From positions 1-46,994 of the forward strand of contig VGOC01000019.1 of assembly GCA_016865865.1 (NCBI GenBank): a stretch of 46,994 nucleotides of DNA, in the 5' to 3' direction. The translations under genes were made by a program, and so were the position numbers. Below, piece after piece: positions 17,255 to 25,739 of the stretch (position 1 is its first letter; every line of letters starts with the position of its first letter). The stretch is from Chloroflexota bacterium (GTDB lineage: Bacteria; Chloroflexota; Anaerolineae; Anaerolineales; UBA11858). The notes beneath the pieces are model-generated. The model ran no database searches. It saw only the letters and a program-made list of their open reading frames with translations, and was not told where the DNA came from.

Positions 17255-19102
17255 TCAGGGGGTTACAGTGAGCGATGGCGTTCTCGTCGCTGTGGCGGTT
17301 GGCGACTTTGTAGCGGTTGCGGTAGATGAAGGAGTCAACGTTTTTGTAGCGGTGGCCGAAGGAGTCGACGTCGCGGTAGCGGTTGGCATTGTTGTTGCGG
17401 TAGGCGGGTTCAGCCTCAGATCGGCTTCGGCGCGCCACTCTTCGGGCGCAGCGCCCGCCGGGAGGTCGAGGAGCGCCCGCCAGTCCAATTTTTCCTGATG
17501 GAACTGAGATAGCTCGTGGGCGATTTGCGCTCGATAGTAATACAATTGCCCAAATTGTTCATCGGTTTCGGCCAGGTCTTCGCTGGCGTTGACTTGGGCA
17601 TAGGCATCGTCGGTGTTGCCATCAGCCCAAAAAGCCCGCGCCATGCCAAAACTCAACTCGAAGGAATTGGGCAATAAAGTACGAGCGAGATATAAATCGT
17701 TGAGGGCTTGCTTTGGCTCGCCTATCTCGAGAGCTGTCAGGCCGCGGTACTGCAAGGCAAGGCCTGATTCTTCCTCCAGAGCCAGGGCCTGATCGAGAGC
17801 GTCCATGGCGGCGTGATATTCTTCCCCGGTCTCATAGAGCGCCCAGCCTAACATAGCCCAATACATGGGTTGATCTTGCTGATAAAGCCCATAGGTGCGA
17901 ATATAGCCCAGCGCCTCCTCGGGCTGGTTATTCTTCAAATGCGCTTCTCCAAGAACCAGGTACACGGGCAGATCAGTGATATCTAACTGGTAGGCCTGCA
18001 AGGCGTCGGTCAGGGCGGCTTCGTTTTGCCCCAGGGCCAGGTACGCCCTCGCGCGAAGCAGATAGAAACGCGGATGATCCGCTAGCAAGTTCGTAGCCCT
18101 CTCCAGAGTGTTCAAAGCCTCTTCGGGTTCGTTAGAATCCAATTGCTGAGCAGCCAGGGCCAGGTAAGCGTCTCCGAAATCCGGCGCCAGGGCGATTGCT
18201 TTTTCGAGATCAGCGGCGAGATCAACATCCTCGCCCATCTCCTTTCGAGTCAGGGCGCGGCCGATATACGCCGGGGCGAAATTCGGATCCAATTCGATAG
18301 CGTTTTCGTAAGCCCAAATGGCGCGTTCGTAATTCTCCTGGACGCGATAGGCTTCACCCATATAGTAGTAAGGGTCAGGCGCCTCGGGATTCTCGCGCTG
18401 CACCTGCTCCATAAAGGTCAACAATGATTCATAGTCGCCGCGCGCCAGGGCGCGGATGGCAACCTGATACGCCTCGCTGCGAGGATGCGGCGTGTTGACA
18501 TAAGGCGGGCGAGGGGTGTAGGTGGATTCGAGCTGCATCCACAGCGGCGCGGGGGTTGATGTAATCAGGGGCGTAGCAGTGACTGCACCTCCTATGGGCG
18601 TTTCCGTAGGCGTCTCGCTTGGCGTGGCGGACCAGGCGATTGGGGTGATCGTCAAACGTGGGCCGAAGAGAGTCCCCTTGGGACCAAAGACGCCGACGAG
18701 AATTAATCCCAGGACGATGATCCCTGCGCCGCTGAAGACCAGCAGACGCAAAACTGGATTAGCCAGAACTTTCCTGAAACCGGTGATCTGCTCTTCTTCG
18801 CCAAGGTCAATATCCCATTTTCGTCTCTGGAGGGGCGCAGGCGCAACCTCATCGCCATCGGCCAATTCACCCATCAGGCGCAGCCCGCGCTGGGCGGCCT
18901 GGTTATCAGGGTCGAGACGCAGCACCGACTTCAAGCAGAATACACGCTCCTTGTCGGTTTCGACGACCGAACTCAGCCATAGCCAGTATTCCGCGTTTTC
19001 TTTGTCCACGCGCAAAAGACGCGTCAGTAAATCTCGCGCCCTGACTCGTTGATTATTTCGTATCGCCTCGAGGGCCTCTCGGAACATTCCCGACTCTGAC
19101 AT
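17255..19102 (-). CDS. Single-pass membrane TPR protein
   Basis: 615 residues from the ATG at 19102 (MSESGMFREALEAIRNNQRV). An in-frame GTG at 19126 lies in a palindrome and is less likely. The N-terminal cytoplasmic part has a short TPR-like helical region, one membrane helix near residues 125-145 (LRLLVFSGAGIIVLGLILVG), a Thr/Pro linker and about ten TPR units in residues 210-560 (for example YYMGEAYRVQENYERAIWAY, FAPAYIGRALTRKEMGEDV). The tail is a Thr/Ala/Pro low-complexity stretch ending in TPSLTVTP. Probably an envelope scaffold; specific partners are unknown. May be co-transcribed with the kinase. Confidence 0.85.
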   Translation of the reverse strand: MSESGMFREALEAIRNNQRVRARDLLTRLLRVDKENAEYWLWLSSVVETDKERVFCLKSVLRLDPDNQAAQRGLRLMGELADGDEVAPAPLQRRKWDIDLGEEEQITGFRKVLANPVLRLLVFSGAGIIVLGLILVGVFGPKGTLFGPRLTITPIAWSATPSETPTETPIGGAVTATPLITSTPAPLWMQLESTYTPRPPYVNTPHPRSEAYQVAIRALARGDYESLLTFMEQVQRENPEAPDPYYYMGEAYRVQENYERAIWAYENAIELDPNFAPAYIGRALTRKEMGEDVDLAADLEKAIALAPDFGDAYLALAAQQLDSNEPEEALNTLERATNLLADHPRFYLLRARAYLALGQNEAALTDALQAYQLDITDLPVYLVLGEAHLKNNQPEEALGYIRTYGLYQQDQPMYWAMLGWALYETGEEYHAAMDALDQALALEEESGLALQYRGLTALEIGEPKQALNDLYLARTLLPNSFELSFGMARAFWADGNTDDAYAQVNASEDLAETDEQFGQLYYYRAQIAHELSQFHQEKLDWRALLDLPAGAAPEEWRAEADLRLNPPTATTMPTATATSTPSATATKTLTPSSTATATKSPTATATRTPSLTVTP

Positions 19103-19119
19103 AATACGCTTAAAATAGT

Positions 19120-19192
19120 CTAGCACATGCTAGCTGTACACACAAGCAACTCGAGTACCACTTAACCAACTTGTAAATAAGGGAAGTCCCTT
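19120..19192. promoter_or_regulatory. Divergent regulatory region with two palindromes
   Basis: Between the TPR gene and uspA are CTAGCA-CA-TGCTAG (19120-19133) and AAGGGA-AG-TCCCTT (19179-19192). The second lies between a TTGTAA and a TATAGA hexamer on the plus strand. Both could be operators, but no factor can be named. Confidence 0.35.
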
Positions 19193-19241
19193 TGCTATAG
19201 AAATCTCTCCTATTGAAATTGAGGCTCTTTTCTGTTACATT

Positions 19242-19394
19242 ATGAACACAACCAAAAACATCAACGACCCAGCCATCAAGCTGGGCATGCTCCTCGATTT
19301 AGCAGTTGCATTTCCCAATGCCTGGCTTGATGAAGATACCATCGGTCAGGCATTGCGTTTTTTTATATTCGTTCGAATAGGAGGTGTCAGATGA
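19242..19394 (+). CDS. Possible 50-residue leader peptide before uspA
   Basis: A short frame starting MNTTKNINDPAIKLGMLLDL ends with its TGA overlapping the uspA ATG (ATGA). It has no convincing Shine-Dalgarno. The same stretch contains an inverted repeat (CATCAAGCTGGGCAT at 19274-19288 against AATGCCTGGCTTGATG at 19317-19332), so it could instead be a structured leader RNA. No family recognised. Confidence 0.3.
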   Translation: MNTTKNINDPAIKLGMLLDLAVAFPNAWLDEDTIGQALRFFIFVRIGGVR

Positions 19395-20287
19395 CTCGGC
19401 ATACCAAGTATCCCAAGAATATCCTCTTGGCGATGGACGGTTCAGAACATGCCTTCGCGGCAACCGAGACGCTAAGCGATCTCCCCCTGACCACCGACAG
19501 CCTGATCACTGTCATCTCAGTGATGATCCCGCGGCATGCCCAATTTTCCACATCTCTGGAAAGCTTGCTCGACCAGACTAGAAAACAACTTTCACGTTGT
19601 CAGGCCAGAATCCAGACGCAGGTCATCGCCGGGTATCCGGCGGAGATCATCAACCAATGCGCTGCGCAACACCAACCAGACCTGACCGTGGTGGGCGCAA
19701 AAGGATTGCGCAACACCCTGGGTATTTTCCTGGGCGGCGTAGCTCAACAAGTCGTCGAATATTCGTGCTGCCCGGTGTTGATTGTCCGCGCCCCCTACAA
19801 AGGGCTGCGCCGGATTTTATTGGTCGTGGATGGATCAAATCATGGCCGGGCCGCCGCGGAATACCTGGGGGAGTTTCCCTGGCCAGAAAAGTGTGAGCTG
19901 CACTTGATGCATGTGATGCCGCCGACCTACCAGATTGATTTCATCACCCAGGCCTGGCCCACCGGTATGGACATCATGCCTCCCATCCCTACCGAAAGCT
20001 TCGAGGAACGCTTGAGAGAACAGACCGAAGCTGACCAGGCCCAGGGAGAGGAATTGCTCAAGCAAACCCAAGGGCAATTACAAAAGCACGGCTTAGAGTC
20101 CAAAACCATTATGGAGAGAGGCGACGCCGCCACGCAAATCATCCATTACGCCAGGGAGCACGACATAGACCTGATCGTGGCCGGATCGCGCGGTCTCAGC
20201 CAGATACAAAGCTGGTTGCTGGGCAGCGTCTCCAGAAAGCTGGTGCACTACGCCGGGTGCTCAGTATTGATCGTAAAAACGCCGTAA
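19391..20287 (+). CDS. Universal stress protein, tandem UspA domains
   Basis: 298 residues with two Usp folds (about 1-138 and 142-298). Domain 2 keeps the ATP-binding pattern VAGSRGLSQIQSWLLGSVS. Domain 1 has VVGAKGLRNTLGIFLGGVA, a weaker match. A GGAGG sits 7 nt before the ATG. Such proteins are cytoplasmic nucleotide-binding stress modulators. A small Cys-rich protein gene follows 28 bp downstream. Confidence 0.92.
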   Translation: MTRHTKYPKNILLAMDGSEHAFAATETLSDLPLTTDSLITVISVMIPRHAQFSTSLESLLDQTRKQLSRCQARIQTQVIAGYPAEIINQCAAQHQPDLTVVGAKGLRNTLGIFLGGVAQQVVEYSCCPVLIVRAPYKGLRRILLVVDGSNHGRAAAEYLGEFPWPEKCELHLMHVMPPTYQIDFITQAWPTGMDIMPPIPTESFEERLREQTEADQAQGEELLKQTQGQLQKHGLESKTIMERGDAATQIIHYAREHDIDLIVAGSRGLSQIQSWLLGSVSRKLVHYAGCSVLIVKTP

Positions 20288-20315
20288 GTTCTTCCCAACG
20301 ATTGGAGGTATGCCT

Positions 20316-20534
20316 ATGTCCCGAACAAATCACACAATCTGGTGCGATGGCTGTGGGGAAGAGATTACATGGACGCCTTTGGTGAAAGATGGTTGCCATT
20401 ACTGTTGTCAGGATTGCCTCGACGGCCTGCCATGCGACTGCTACCGCTGGTCGGAGTTAGACTTAGACCGCCGCGACGAAGAAAAGGATATAGACATTTT
20501 GAGTAACTTCTCAATAAGTGGGGGGATAGCGTAA
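20316..20534 (+). CDS. Small Cys-rich protein, zinc-ribbon-like
   Basis: 72 residues. The ATG at 20316 is preferred over 20310 because GGAGG ends 7 nt before it. Cysteines are arranged as CDGC, then CHYCCQDC, then CDC, enough for one or two zinc sites, followed by an acidic tail (LDLDRRDEEKDID). Conserved family not recognised. The stop codon TAA lies in the first bases of the 34-bp repeat at 20531. Position right after uspA suggests co-expression. Confidence 0.65.
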   Translation: MSRTNHTIWCDGCGEEITWTPLVKDGCHYCCQDCLDGLPCDCYRWSELDLDRRDEEKDIDILSNFSISGGIA

Positions 20535-20564
20535 GACAGGTTGGCCGCCGATGGCGTGTCCTAC
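20531..20564. repeat. 34-bp palindromic intergenic repeat, copy 1
   Basis: Starts GTAAGACAGGTTGGC and ends GGCGTGTCCTAC. It is the reverse complement of the 34-bp unit at 45313-45346 with about six differences. Imperfect inverted repeat capable of a hairpin. Confidence 0.7.
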
Positions 20565-20578
20565 AATTCTCCGAAATT

Positions 20579-20606
20579 TTGAGAAGATACCATTTTGATG
20601 TAAAAT
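20579..20606 (+). promoter_or_regulatory. Leaderless promoter of coaBC
   Basis: TTGAGA (20579-20584), 16-nt spacer, TAAAAT (20601-20606), then 6 nt to the ATG at 20613. An inverted repeat CCATTTT-gatgt-AAAATGG (20590-20608) overlaps the -10 and could bind a regulator. Confidence 0.55.
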
Positions 20607-20612
20607 GGGGTC

Positions 20613-21875
20613 ATGATTTCTAATCCTCTCTCTCGAGCCAATATCCTTCTCGGCGTGACGGGCAGCATCGCCGCCTACAAAGCTGCCGACCTGGCCAGCA
20701 AACTGACTCAGGAAGGCGCGCTGGTCAATGCCATCCTGACCGAGGCGGCGATCAGGTTCATCTCTCCGCTCACTTTCCAATCGGTGACCGGACAGCCAGC
20801 TTACACCGACGCCGATCTCTGGGGCGCGCAGGCGCATGTGCTGCACGTGGGCTTGGCTCATCAGGCCGATATGCTGTTGATCGCTCCGGCGACCGCCCAC
20901 ACCATCGCCAAGCTAGCCCGGGGCAGCGCAGATGATCTGCTCAGCCTGACGGCTCTGGCTTTAGGAAGCGAGGAAAATGGCCCTCCCTTATTGATCGCCC
21001 CGGCGATGGACGCAGGCATGTTCAATCACGCCGCCACACAGGGGAATCTGCGCATCCTGAGAGAACGCGGCGCCATTATCATTGGGCCAGAGGAGGGGCG
21101 CCTCGCCTCGGGGCTGGTCGCAATGGGGCGCATGAGCGAGCTGCTCGAAATCCTAGGTCATGCGCGCTACCTGCTCGCCCGCAATGGCCCACTCCGGGGT
21201 CGTCGGGTGGTGGTCACCGCTGGAGGAACCCAAGAGCCTATTGATCCGGTGCGCTTTGTGAGCAATCGCTCCTCGGGCAGGCAGGGTTTTGCCCTGACCC
21301 AGGCTGCCCTCGACGCCGGCGCGCAGGTCACGCTGATCAGCGGGCCGACGCATCTCCCCCCTCCTGTCGGAGCAGAATATATCGGCCTCCGCACCGCCGA
21401 AGAGATGAGAGCCGCTGTCCTGGCAGCCTGCCAATCCGCCGACGTCCTGGTGATGGCCGCGGCTGTGGCCGACTTTCGCCCAGCCCAGCCATCGGATCAG
21501 AAGATCAAGAAAACAGGCGGCGCGCCCGCGATCGAGCTGACTCCTGCTCCCGATATCCTGGCAGCGGTCAAGGATCAACGCGCCGAACTTGGCCGCCCGA
21601 AAGTGGTGATCGGGTTCGCCGCTGAAACGCGGGACCTGCTTGCCAACGCGCAGATCAAGCTGCAAGCAAAGGGGCTGGACATGATCGCGGCCAACGACGT
21701 CAGCGCCTCAGATGCTGGCTTCACGGTAGACACCAACCGGGTCACTTTGCTTCACGCCGACGGACGAAAAGAAGAGCTGCCCCTCATGAGCAAGGCCGAA
21801 GTAGCCGCTGAGATCATCGAGCGCGTGATTCCCTTGGCGAAAATGGGGGGAGCGAGGGGGGTCTGTAATCATTAG
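20613..21875 (+). CDS. coaBC: CoaBC: phosphopantothenoylcysteine decarboxylase/synthetase
   Basis: 420 residues. Bifunctional coenzyme A enzyme: the N-terminal FMN domain (about 1-180, GVTGSIAAYKAADL, APAT, PAMDAGMF) decarboxylates phosphopantothenoylcysteine. The C-terminal domain (about 190-410) ligates cysteine to phosphopantothenate with CTP (VTAGGTQEPIDPVRFVSNRS, AAAVADF, KIKK). Two decarboxylase positions differ from the E. coli pattern: the PXMN Asn is Asp (PAMD), and the flap Cys of ACGD is Ser (LASG). Other lineages are known to vary here, so activity is not excluded. Likely leaderless. Confidence 0.93.
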   Translation: MISNPLSRANILLGVTGSIAAYKAADLASKLTQEGALVNAILTEAAIRFISPLTFQSVTGQPAYTDADLWGAQAHVLHVGLAHQADMLLIAPATAHTIAKLARGSADDLLSLTALALGSEENGPPLLIAPAMDAGMFNHAATQGNLRILRERGAIIIGPEEGRLASGLVAMGRMSELLEILGHARYLLARNGPLRGRRVVVTAGGTQEPIDPVRFVSNRSSGRQGFALTQAALDAGAQVTLISGPTHLPPPVGAEYIGLRTAEEMRAAVLAACQSADVLVMAAAVADFRPAQPSDQKIKKTGGAPAIELTPAPDILAAVKDQRAELGRPKVVIGFAAETRDLLANAQIKLQAKGLDMIAANDVSASDAGFTVDTNRVTLLHADGRKEELPLMSKAEVAAEIIERVIPLAKMGGARGVCNH

Positions 21876-21884
21876 GAGAACCCG

Positions 21885-22889
21885 ATGAAACTCAACCACA
21901 CCATCACCGACATTCGCGGCATCCAGGTAGGGCATGCCCAGGATATGGACGCCCTGACTGGCTGCACGGTCATCCTTTGCCCGCAGGGGGCTGTTGGGGG
22001 CGTAGATCAACGCGGGGGGGCGCCCGGCACGCGCGAGGTAGACGCCCTGCGGCCGCTCCATTTGGTGGACAAGGTGCATGCTGTCGTGCTTTCAGGTGGT
22101 TCTGCTTTCGGGCTGGATTCTGCCTCAGGTGTGGTTCGATATCTCGAAGAACAAGGGGTGGGCTTCGATGTGCGAGTGGCGCGCGTCCCCATCGTGCCTG
22201 CGGCGATCCTCTTCGACCTGGGGATCGGCAGCCCGGATGTGCGTCCCGGCCCCGAGATGGGCTACCAGGCCTGCGCCAACGCCAGCAGCGACCCGCCCGC
22301 CGAGGGCAATATCGGCGCGGGGACAGGAGCGACGGTGGGCAAAATCCTGGGCATGGGCCAGGCGATGAAATCCGGCATCGGCACCGCCAGTATGGACATC
22401 GGCGGAGGGGTAATCGTGGGCGCCATCGTAGCAGTAAACGCCTTCGGCGACGTGATTGATCCAACCAGCGGCGAGATCATTGCCGGGGCGCGCGCTACAG
22501 ATGTTGGCCCCTTGCATATCGGCGCGCAGGGCTATTTCGCCGACACGCTGCGGGTCATGCAATCCCTTGTCGGGCGCACTGCCCTGGGATTCGCCAGCCG
22601 GGGCAACACGGTCATCGGGGTGGTGGCCACCAACGCCAGGCTGACCAAGGAGGGCGCCAACAAAGTCGCCCAGATGGCCCACGATGGATTGGCGCGGACC
22701 ATCCGCCCAGCGCATACCATGGTGGATGGTGATACCATCTTCGCCCTGGCGACTGGGGCCAGGAATGCCCGCAGGGCAGACATCAACATCGTAGGGGCAT
22801 TCGGCGCAGAAGTCTTCGCCCAGGCGGTGCTGCGTGCGGTACGCGCCGCCGAACCTGCGGCCGGGCTGCCAGCAGCGGCGGATCGTTGA
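21885..22889 (+). CDS. P1/S58 family peptidase (DmpA/NylC-like Ntn hydrolase)
   Basis: 334 residues. The self-cleaving aminopeptidase/amidase fold, with VDQRGGAPGTREVDAL, VVLSGGSAFGLDSASGV and the predicted processing site before Thr in RGNTVIGVVATNA, giving an Asn/Thr junction as in NylC. Members cleave N-terminal residues, beta-peptides or cyclic/oligomeric amides; the substrate here is unknown. GGAG precedes the ATG. It begins 9 bp after coaBC, so probably the same transcript. Its stop codon overlaps the -35 of the tRNA-Met promoter. Confidence 0.92.
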   Translation: MKLNHTITDIRGIQVGHAQDMDALTGCTVILCPQGAVGGVDQRGGAPGTREVDALRPLHLVDKVHAVVLSGGSAFGLDSASGVVRYLEEQGVGFDVRVARVPIVPAAILFDLGIGSPDVRPGPEMGYQACANASSDPPAEGNIGAGTGATVGKILGMGQAMKSGIGTASMDIGGGVIVGAIVAVNAFGDVIDPTSGEIIAGARATDVGPLHIGAQGYFADTLRVMQSLVGRTALGFASRGNTVIGVVATNARLTKEGANKVAQMAHDGLARTIRPAHTMVDGDTIFALATGARNARRADINIVGAFGAEVFAQAVLRAVRAAEPAAGLPAAADR

Positions 22890-22914
22890 CAAAACCTGGT
22901 GAGCATAGTAATAT
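22886..22914 (+). promoter_or_regulatory. Promoter of tRNA-Met
   Basis: Perfect -35 TTGACA (22886-22891), 17-nt spacer, TAATAT (22909-22914). The mature tRNA begins 12 nt downstream. This is the closest match to the housekeeping consensus in the window. Confidence 0.85.
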
Positions 22915-22926
22915 CATTCCCGCTCA

Positions 22927-22998
22927 GGCGAGGTAGCTCAGTGGTAGAGCAGGGGACTCATAAGCCCTTGGTCGTGGGTTCAACCCCCACCCTCGCCA
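22927..22998 (+). tRNA. tRNA with CAT anticodon (tRNA-Met, or tRNA-Ile2)
   Basis: 72 nt. Acceptor GGCGAGG/CCTCGCC, D arm GCTC-AGTGGTA-GAGC, anticodon loop CTCATAA (CAT), T arm GTGGG-TTCAACC-CCCAC, discriminator A. The top of the anticodon stem has an A-G mismatch. The body resembles elongator Met. Ile2, lysidinylated by TilS (encoded at 26658-28085), also carries CAT and cannot be excluded by eye. Confidence 0.92.
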
Positions 22999-23004
22999 CT
23001 ATGG

Positions 23005-23044
23005 AAAAGGACTGACAATCCACAGGATCGTTGTCAGTCCTTTT
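23005..23044 (+). terminator. Terminator after tRNA-Met
   Basis: Perfect 14-bp stem AAAAGGACTGACAA / TTGTCAGTCCTTTT with a 12-nt loop, ending in TTTT, 6 nt beyond the tRNA. Confidence 0.9.
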
Positions 23045-23084
23045 CGATTAATGCCAGTTAGCGAATCCGAAGGAGGATATAGAA

Positions 23085-23649
23085 ATGAAATCAATGACTA
23101 TTTCGATTCGACGATGTCGAGGTTCGGCGGGCGTTTGTCGCGGCTATTGACCGCCAGGCCCTCGCGGATAACCTCGTGGAGGCCTACCAGGTTAGAGATT
23201 TATTGCCAGCTACCTCCCTCGTACCCCCTGATATCTGGCCTGATGGCCGCTATCTATATCAGGACATCGGCCTCTTCCATGACCCCGATCAAGGCGTCGA
23301 GCCAGCCGAACCCTGGTGGGACACGTCGATTCCATTGGTTTTTGCTGCGCCTGAAGGAAACGAAATCGATCCCCCCCTCCTTCGAGATCAATGGCTGGAA
23401 CGCCTGGGGGTCGAGGTGGAGCTTGTCTATTATGACGCGGAAATCTACGAGCAACAACTCGACGCAAATACCCCCCATATTTTCTACTACGGCTGGTACG
23501 CCGATTATGCCAGCCCCTATAATTTTCTGGCAGATGCTGTGCATTATTTTACTCGCTGGACGAATTGGTCGAATGACAGCTACGGCCAGCTCGTCGCTCG
23601 CGCCCTGGCTGATGATGACATGTCTTTGGTGGTGCTGCGGTACTGTTGA
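23085..23649 (+). pseudogene. Remnant of an oligopeptide-type ABC substrate-binding protein (SBP_bac_5)
   Basis: A start ATG at 23085 with an ideal AAGGAGG upstream opens MKSMTIS but stops quickly. In another frame, from 23098 onward, the sequence reads LFRFDDVEVRRAFVAAIDRQ, a typical internal segment of family-5 solute-binding proteins. It continues through QWLERLGVEVELVYYDAEIY and IFYYGWYADYASPYNF to a stop at 23649. The N-terminal two thirds and the C-terminal end are missing and the start is out of frame. This is best explained by an internal deletion plus 3' truncation. Confidence 0.8.
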
Positions 23650-23717
23650 CTTTAGTTTTGTGTTGAGATAGACTGAGATATATTGGCTATACGAAATAAT
23701 CAGATCCGGAGGACAGA

Positions 23718-24608
23718 ATGCCAGATCTAAAAACGGCTCATATCGCCGCACAAACCACACTCAACCCGGCTATCCATGGTTGGGAGATCTACCTCAACGA
23801 CCAGGACAGTTCTCCCCACACTGTCAAGGCCTTCATCGGGGATATGAAATTGCTGGCCTCTTACCTGCCCCCAGATCGCTCCATAGGCAGCATCACCACC
23901 GGCGACCTGAATAACTTCCTGAAATGGATGCAGGAAGTGCGTGATGTCCCTTGTAGTCCCAAGACGCTGGCGCGCAGGATCACCTCGATCAAAGCCTTCT
24001 TCCGATGGCTGCACAGCGCGGGGGTTTTGTTGGTTGATCCAGCGGAGAAAGTGGTGCAAAAATCCGTGCGCAGCCCCCTCCCCGAGGCGCTGACCCCCAC
24101 AGAAGTCGAAGCCGTCTACGAGATCGCAGAAGCCTATCGCCGGGCCGAAAAACCCGATACGCGTTACCTCGTCCTGCTAGACCTGCTCCTGACCACCGGG
24201 ATCAAAAAGAGTGAATGCCTGAGTCTCAGCCCCAACCACGTGCATCTCGACGCCGACGAAGGTCCAATCCTGTTCGTCCGCTATAACAATCCCAGGCACA
24301 GATACAAAGAACGCAAGATCCCTCTATCCGAGAACTGGATAGCGGCCTACCAGGAATACCTTGCCCAATGCAACCCAACCGATCGGCTCTTCCCCTGGTC
24401 GCAGCGGCGGCTGGAATACTTGCTGGAGGATCTGAGCAACGCGGCCGGCCTGGAGAAACATCTCTCATTCAGCATGTGCCGTTGGACATGCGCCGTGACC
24501 GATTGGCGATCTGGGATGGAACAAGACAAGATTCGACAGAAGCTGGGGGTATCGAAAGTGCAATGGCGTGAAGTCAACCAAAAACTGAGGCGGCTGGTCG
24601 CTCAATAA
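23718..24608 (+). CDS. Tyrosine recombinase fold protein lacking catalytic residues
   Basis: 296 residues. N-terminal SAM-like core-binding domain (about 15-100, SPHTVKAFIGDMKLLASYL) and C-terminal XerC/D-like catalytic fold. Alignment by eye to XerD shows Arg I replaced by Lys (TTGIKKSECL), the Lys of the beta-hairpin kept (YKERKIPL), His of HxxR replaced by Ser with Arg kept (FSMCRWTCA), His III replaced by Val (LGVSK) and the nucleophile Tyr replaced by Asn. The frame is intact and has a good GGAGGA site, so it may be a DNA-binding derivative rather than an integrase. It sits in a decayed zone. Confidence 0.82.
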   Translation: MPDLKTAHIAAQTTLNPAIHGWEIYLNDQDSSPHTVKAFIGDMKLLASYLPPDRSIGSITTGDLNNFLKWMQEVRDVPCSPKTLARRITSIKAFFRWLHSAGVLLVDPAEKVVQKSVRSPLPEALTPTEVEAVYEIAEAYRRAEKPDTRYLVLLDLLLTTGIKKSECLSLSPNHVHLDADEGPILFVRYNNPRHRYKERKIPLSENWIAAYQEYLAQCNPTDRLFPWSQRRLEYLLEDLSNAAGLEKHLSFSMCRWTCAVTDWRSGMEQDKIRQKLGVSKVQWREVNQKLRRLVAQ

Positions 24609-24621
24609 GAAGCCGTCTAGT

Positions 24622-24643
24622 GGGTCGCCTGGCAAGGCGACCC
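24622..24643. terminator. Hairpin after recombinase gene
   Basis: Perfect 8-bp stem GGGTCGCC / GGCGACCC with loop TGGCAA, 14 nt after the stop. No U-tract follows, so termination is uncertain. Confidence 0.4.
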
Positions 24644-24682
24644 CGTGCACGAACATCATCAACACAATCGGATGTGAAAGCT

Positions 24683-25711
24683 ATGCAGAAAAAACGACCT
24701 TACCGATTTTGCTTGTGGATTACCCTGATCGCAGCCGTGATCGCTGGTTGCGTTATTCTATCCACCCTCGGCGCAATCTATTGGTTTGGAAGCGAGGTGA
24801 TGCCGGAAATATTGGCTACTCCCACCGAGATAAACACTTGTGAGGGTTTGCTCGATTTTATGGTAGAGAATTACGAGAGTACGGGTTCCACACGGGAAAT
24901 TTCTCCAACCTCCCCTCAAGTGCTCGTTGTCTATCCGGTGAACGGTGACCAGATCGGCGAACCGGATTTTAAAACCGTCTCTCAGGAATTGCAGTCTCTC
25001 CAGCAAGAAACGAACTCACATCATCTCATTTGGGCGTACTTCACACAAATTATCCCGACTGAGCAGCGTGAACTCCTTTCGGAATATCGTATTATCACTG
25101 ACGGCCTACAAGGCGAGATAGCCGCCCAGGTCGAGATAGGGCCGCAATACACATCCGAAGGCGATTCTGATATATGGGTTCTCGAATCTGAGCAATGGGT
25201 TCTCCTCGTTGACCTCGCCGACTACTCAGATAATAAATTGTTTACCAGTAAACTTTTGCACGAGTTCGGCCACTTGCTGACGTTGAATGCTCACCAGGTC
25301 TATTATGCGGTTGAGGATCCAGCCAACTGTTCGCGCTTCTTTGCTAACCCAGGATGCAGCATGCCGGGTTCATATCTATTGCTTTTCTTCGAAAGATATT
25401 GGGGCGATCTTTATGGCGAATGGCAAACGATCACTTCACAGGATGATGCCAGCATGGTCAAAAGCAGTTTGGATACTTTCTACGAGGCTCATCAGGCGGA
25501 ATTTCTCACGCGCTATGCTGTCACTGCGCCTACTGAGGATATTGCCGAGGCATGGAGTCTCTTTGTCCTGTCTCCCAAGCCAGATGGAGATACCATCGCT
25601 GAACAGAAAATTCTTTTCTTTTACAACTTCCCTGAATTCGTCCAATTACGCGCCGAGATTACACGCCGCATCTGCGAATACTTCCACTTATCATCAAGTT
25701 TGGAGCGATGA
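24683..25711 (+). CDS. Membrane-anchored putative zinc metalloprotease
   Basis: 342 residues from ATG 24683 (MQKKRPYRFCLWITLIAAVI); a GTG at 24674 is an alternative. One N-terminal membrane helix (about 10-32) with the rest outside. The motif LLHEFGHLLTL (about residue 197) is a HExxH zinc site, and Glu in PTEDIAEAWS about 100 residues later could be the third ligand. Four Cys (CEGLL, CSRFF, GCSMP, RRICEY) may form disulfides. No precise family recognised. AT-richer and less codon-biased than its neighbours, consistent with acquisition. Confidence 0.65.
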   Translation: MQKKRPYRFCLWITLIAAVIAGCVILSTLGAIYWFGSEVMPEILATPTEINTCEGLLDFMVENYESTGSTREISPTSPQVLVVYPVNGDQIGEPDFKTVSQELQSLQQETNSHHLIWAYFTQIIPTEQRELLSEYRIITDGLQGEIAAQVEIGPQYTSEGDSDIWVLESEQWVLLVDLADYSDNKLFTSKLLHEFGHLLTLNAHQVYYAVEDPANCSRFFANPGCSMPGSYLLLFFERYWGDLYGEWQTITSQDDASMVKSSLDTFYEAHQAEFLTRYAVTAPTEDIAEAWSLFVLSPKPDGDTIAEQKILFFYNFPEFVQLRAEITRRICEYFHLSSSLER

Positions 25712-25739
25712 GGCTACTCCCTTCTCTTATTTAGCTATT

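Noticed and set aside
17199-17438. 80-residue N-terminal extension of the large histidine kinase
   Set aside because: It would translate the reverse frame of the upstream gene's PTATATPT tail and the palindromic repeat; the ATG at 17198 starts directly before the membrane domain.
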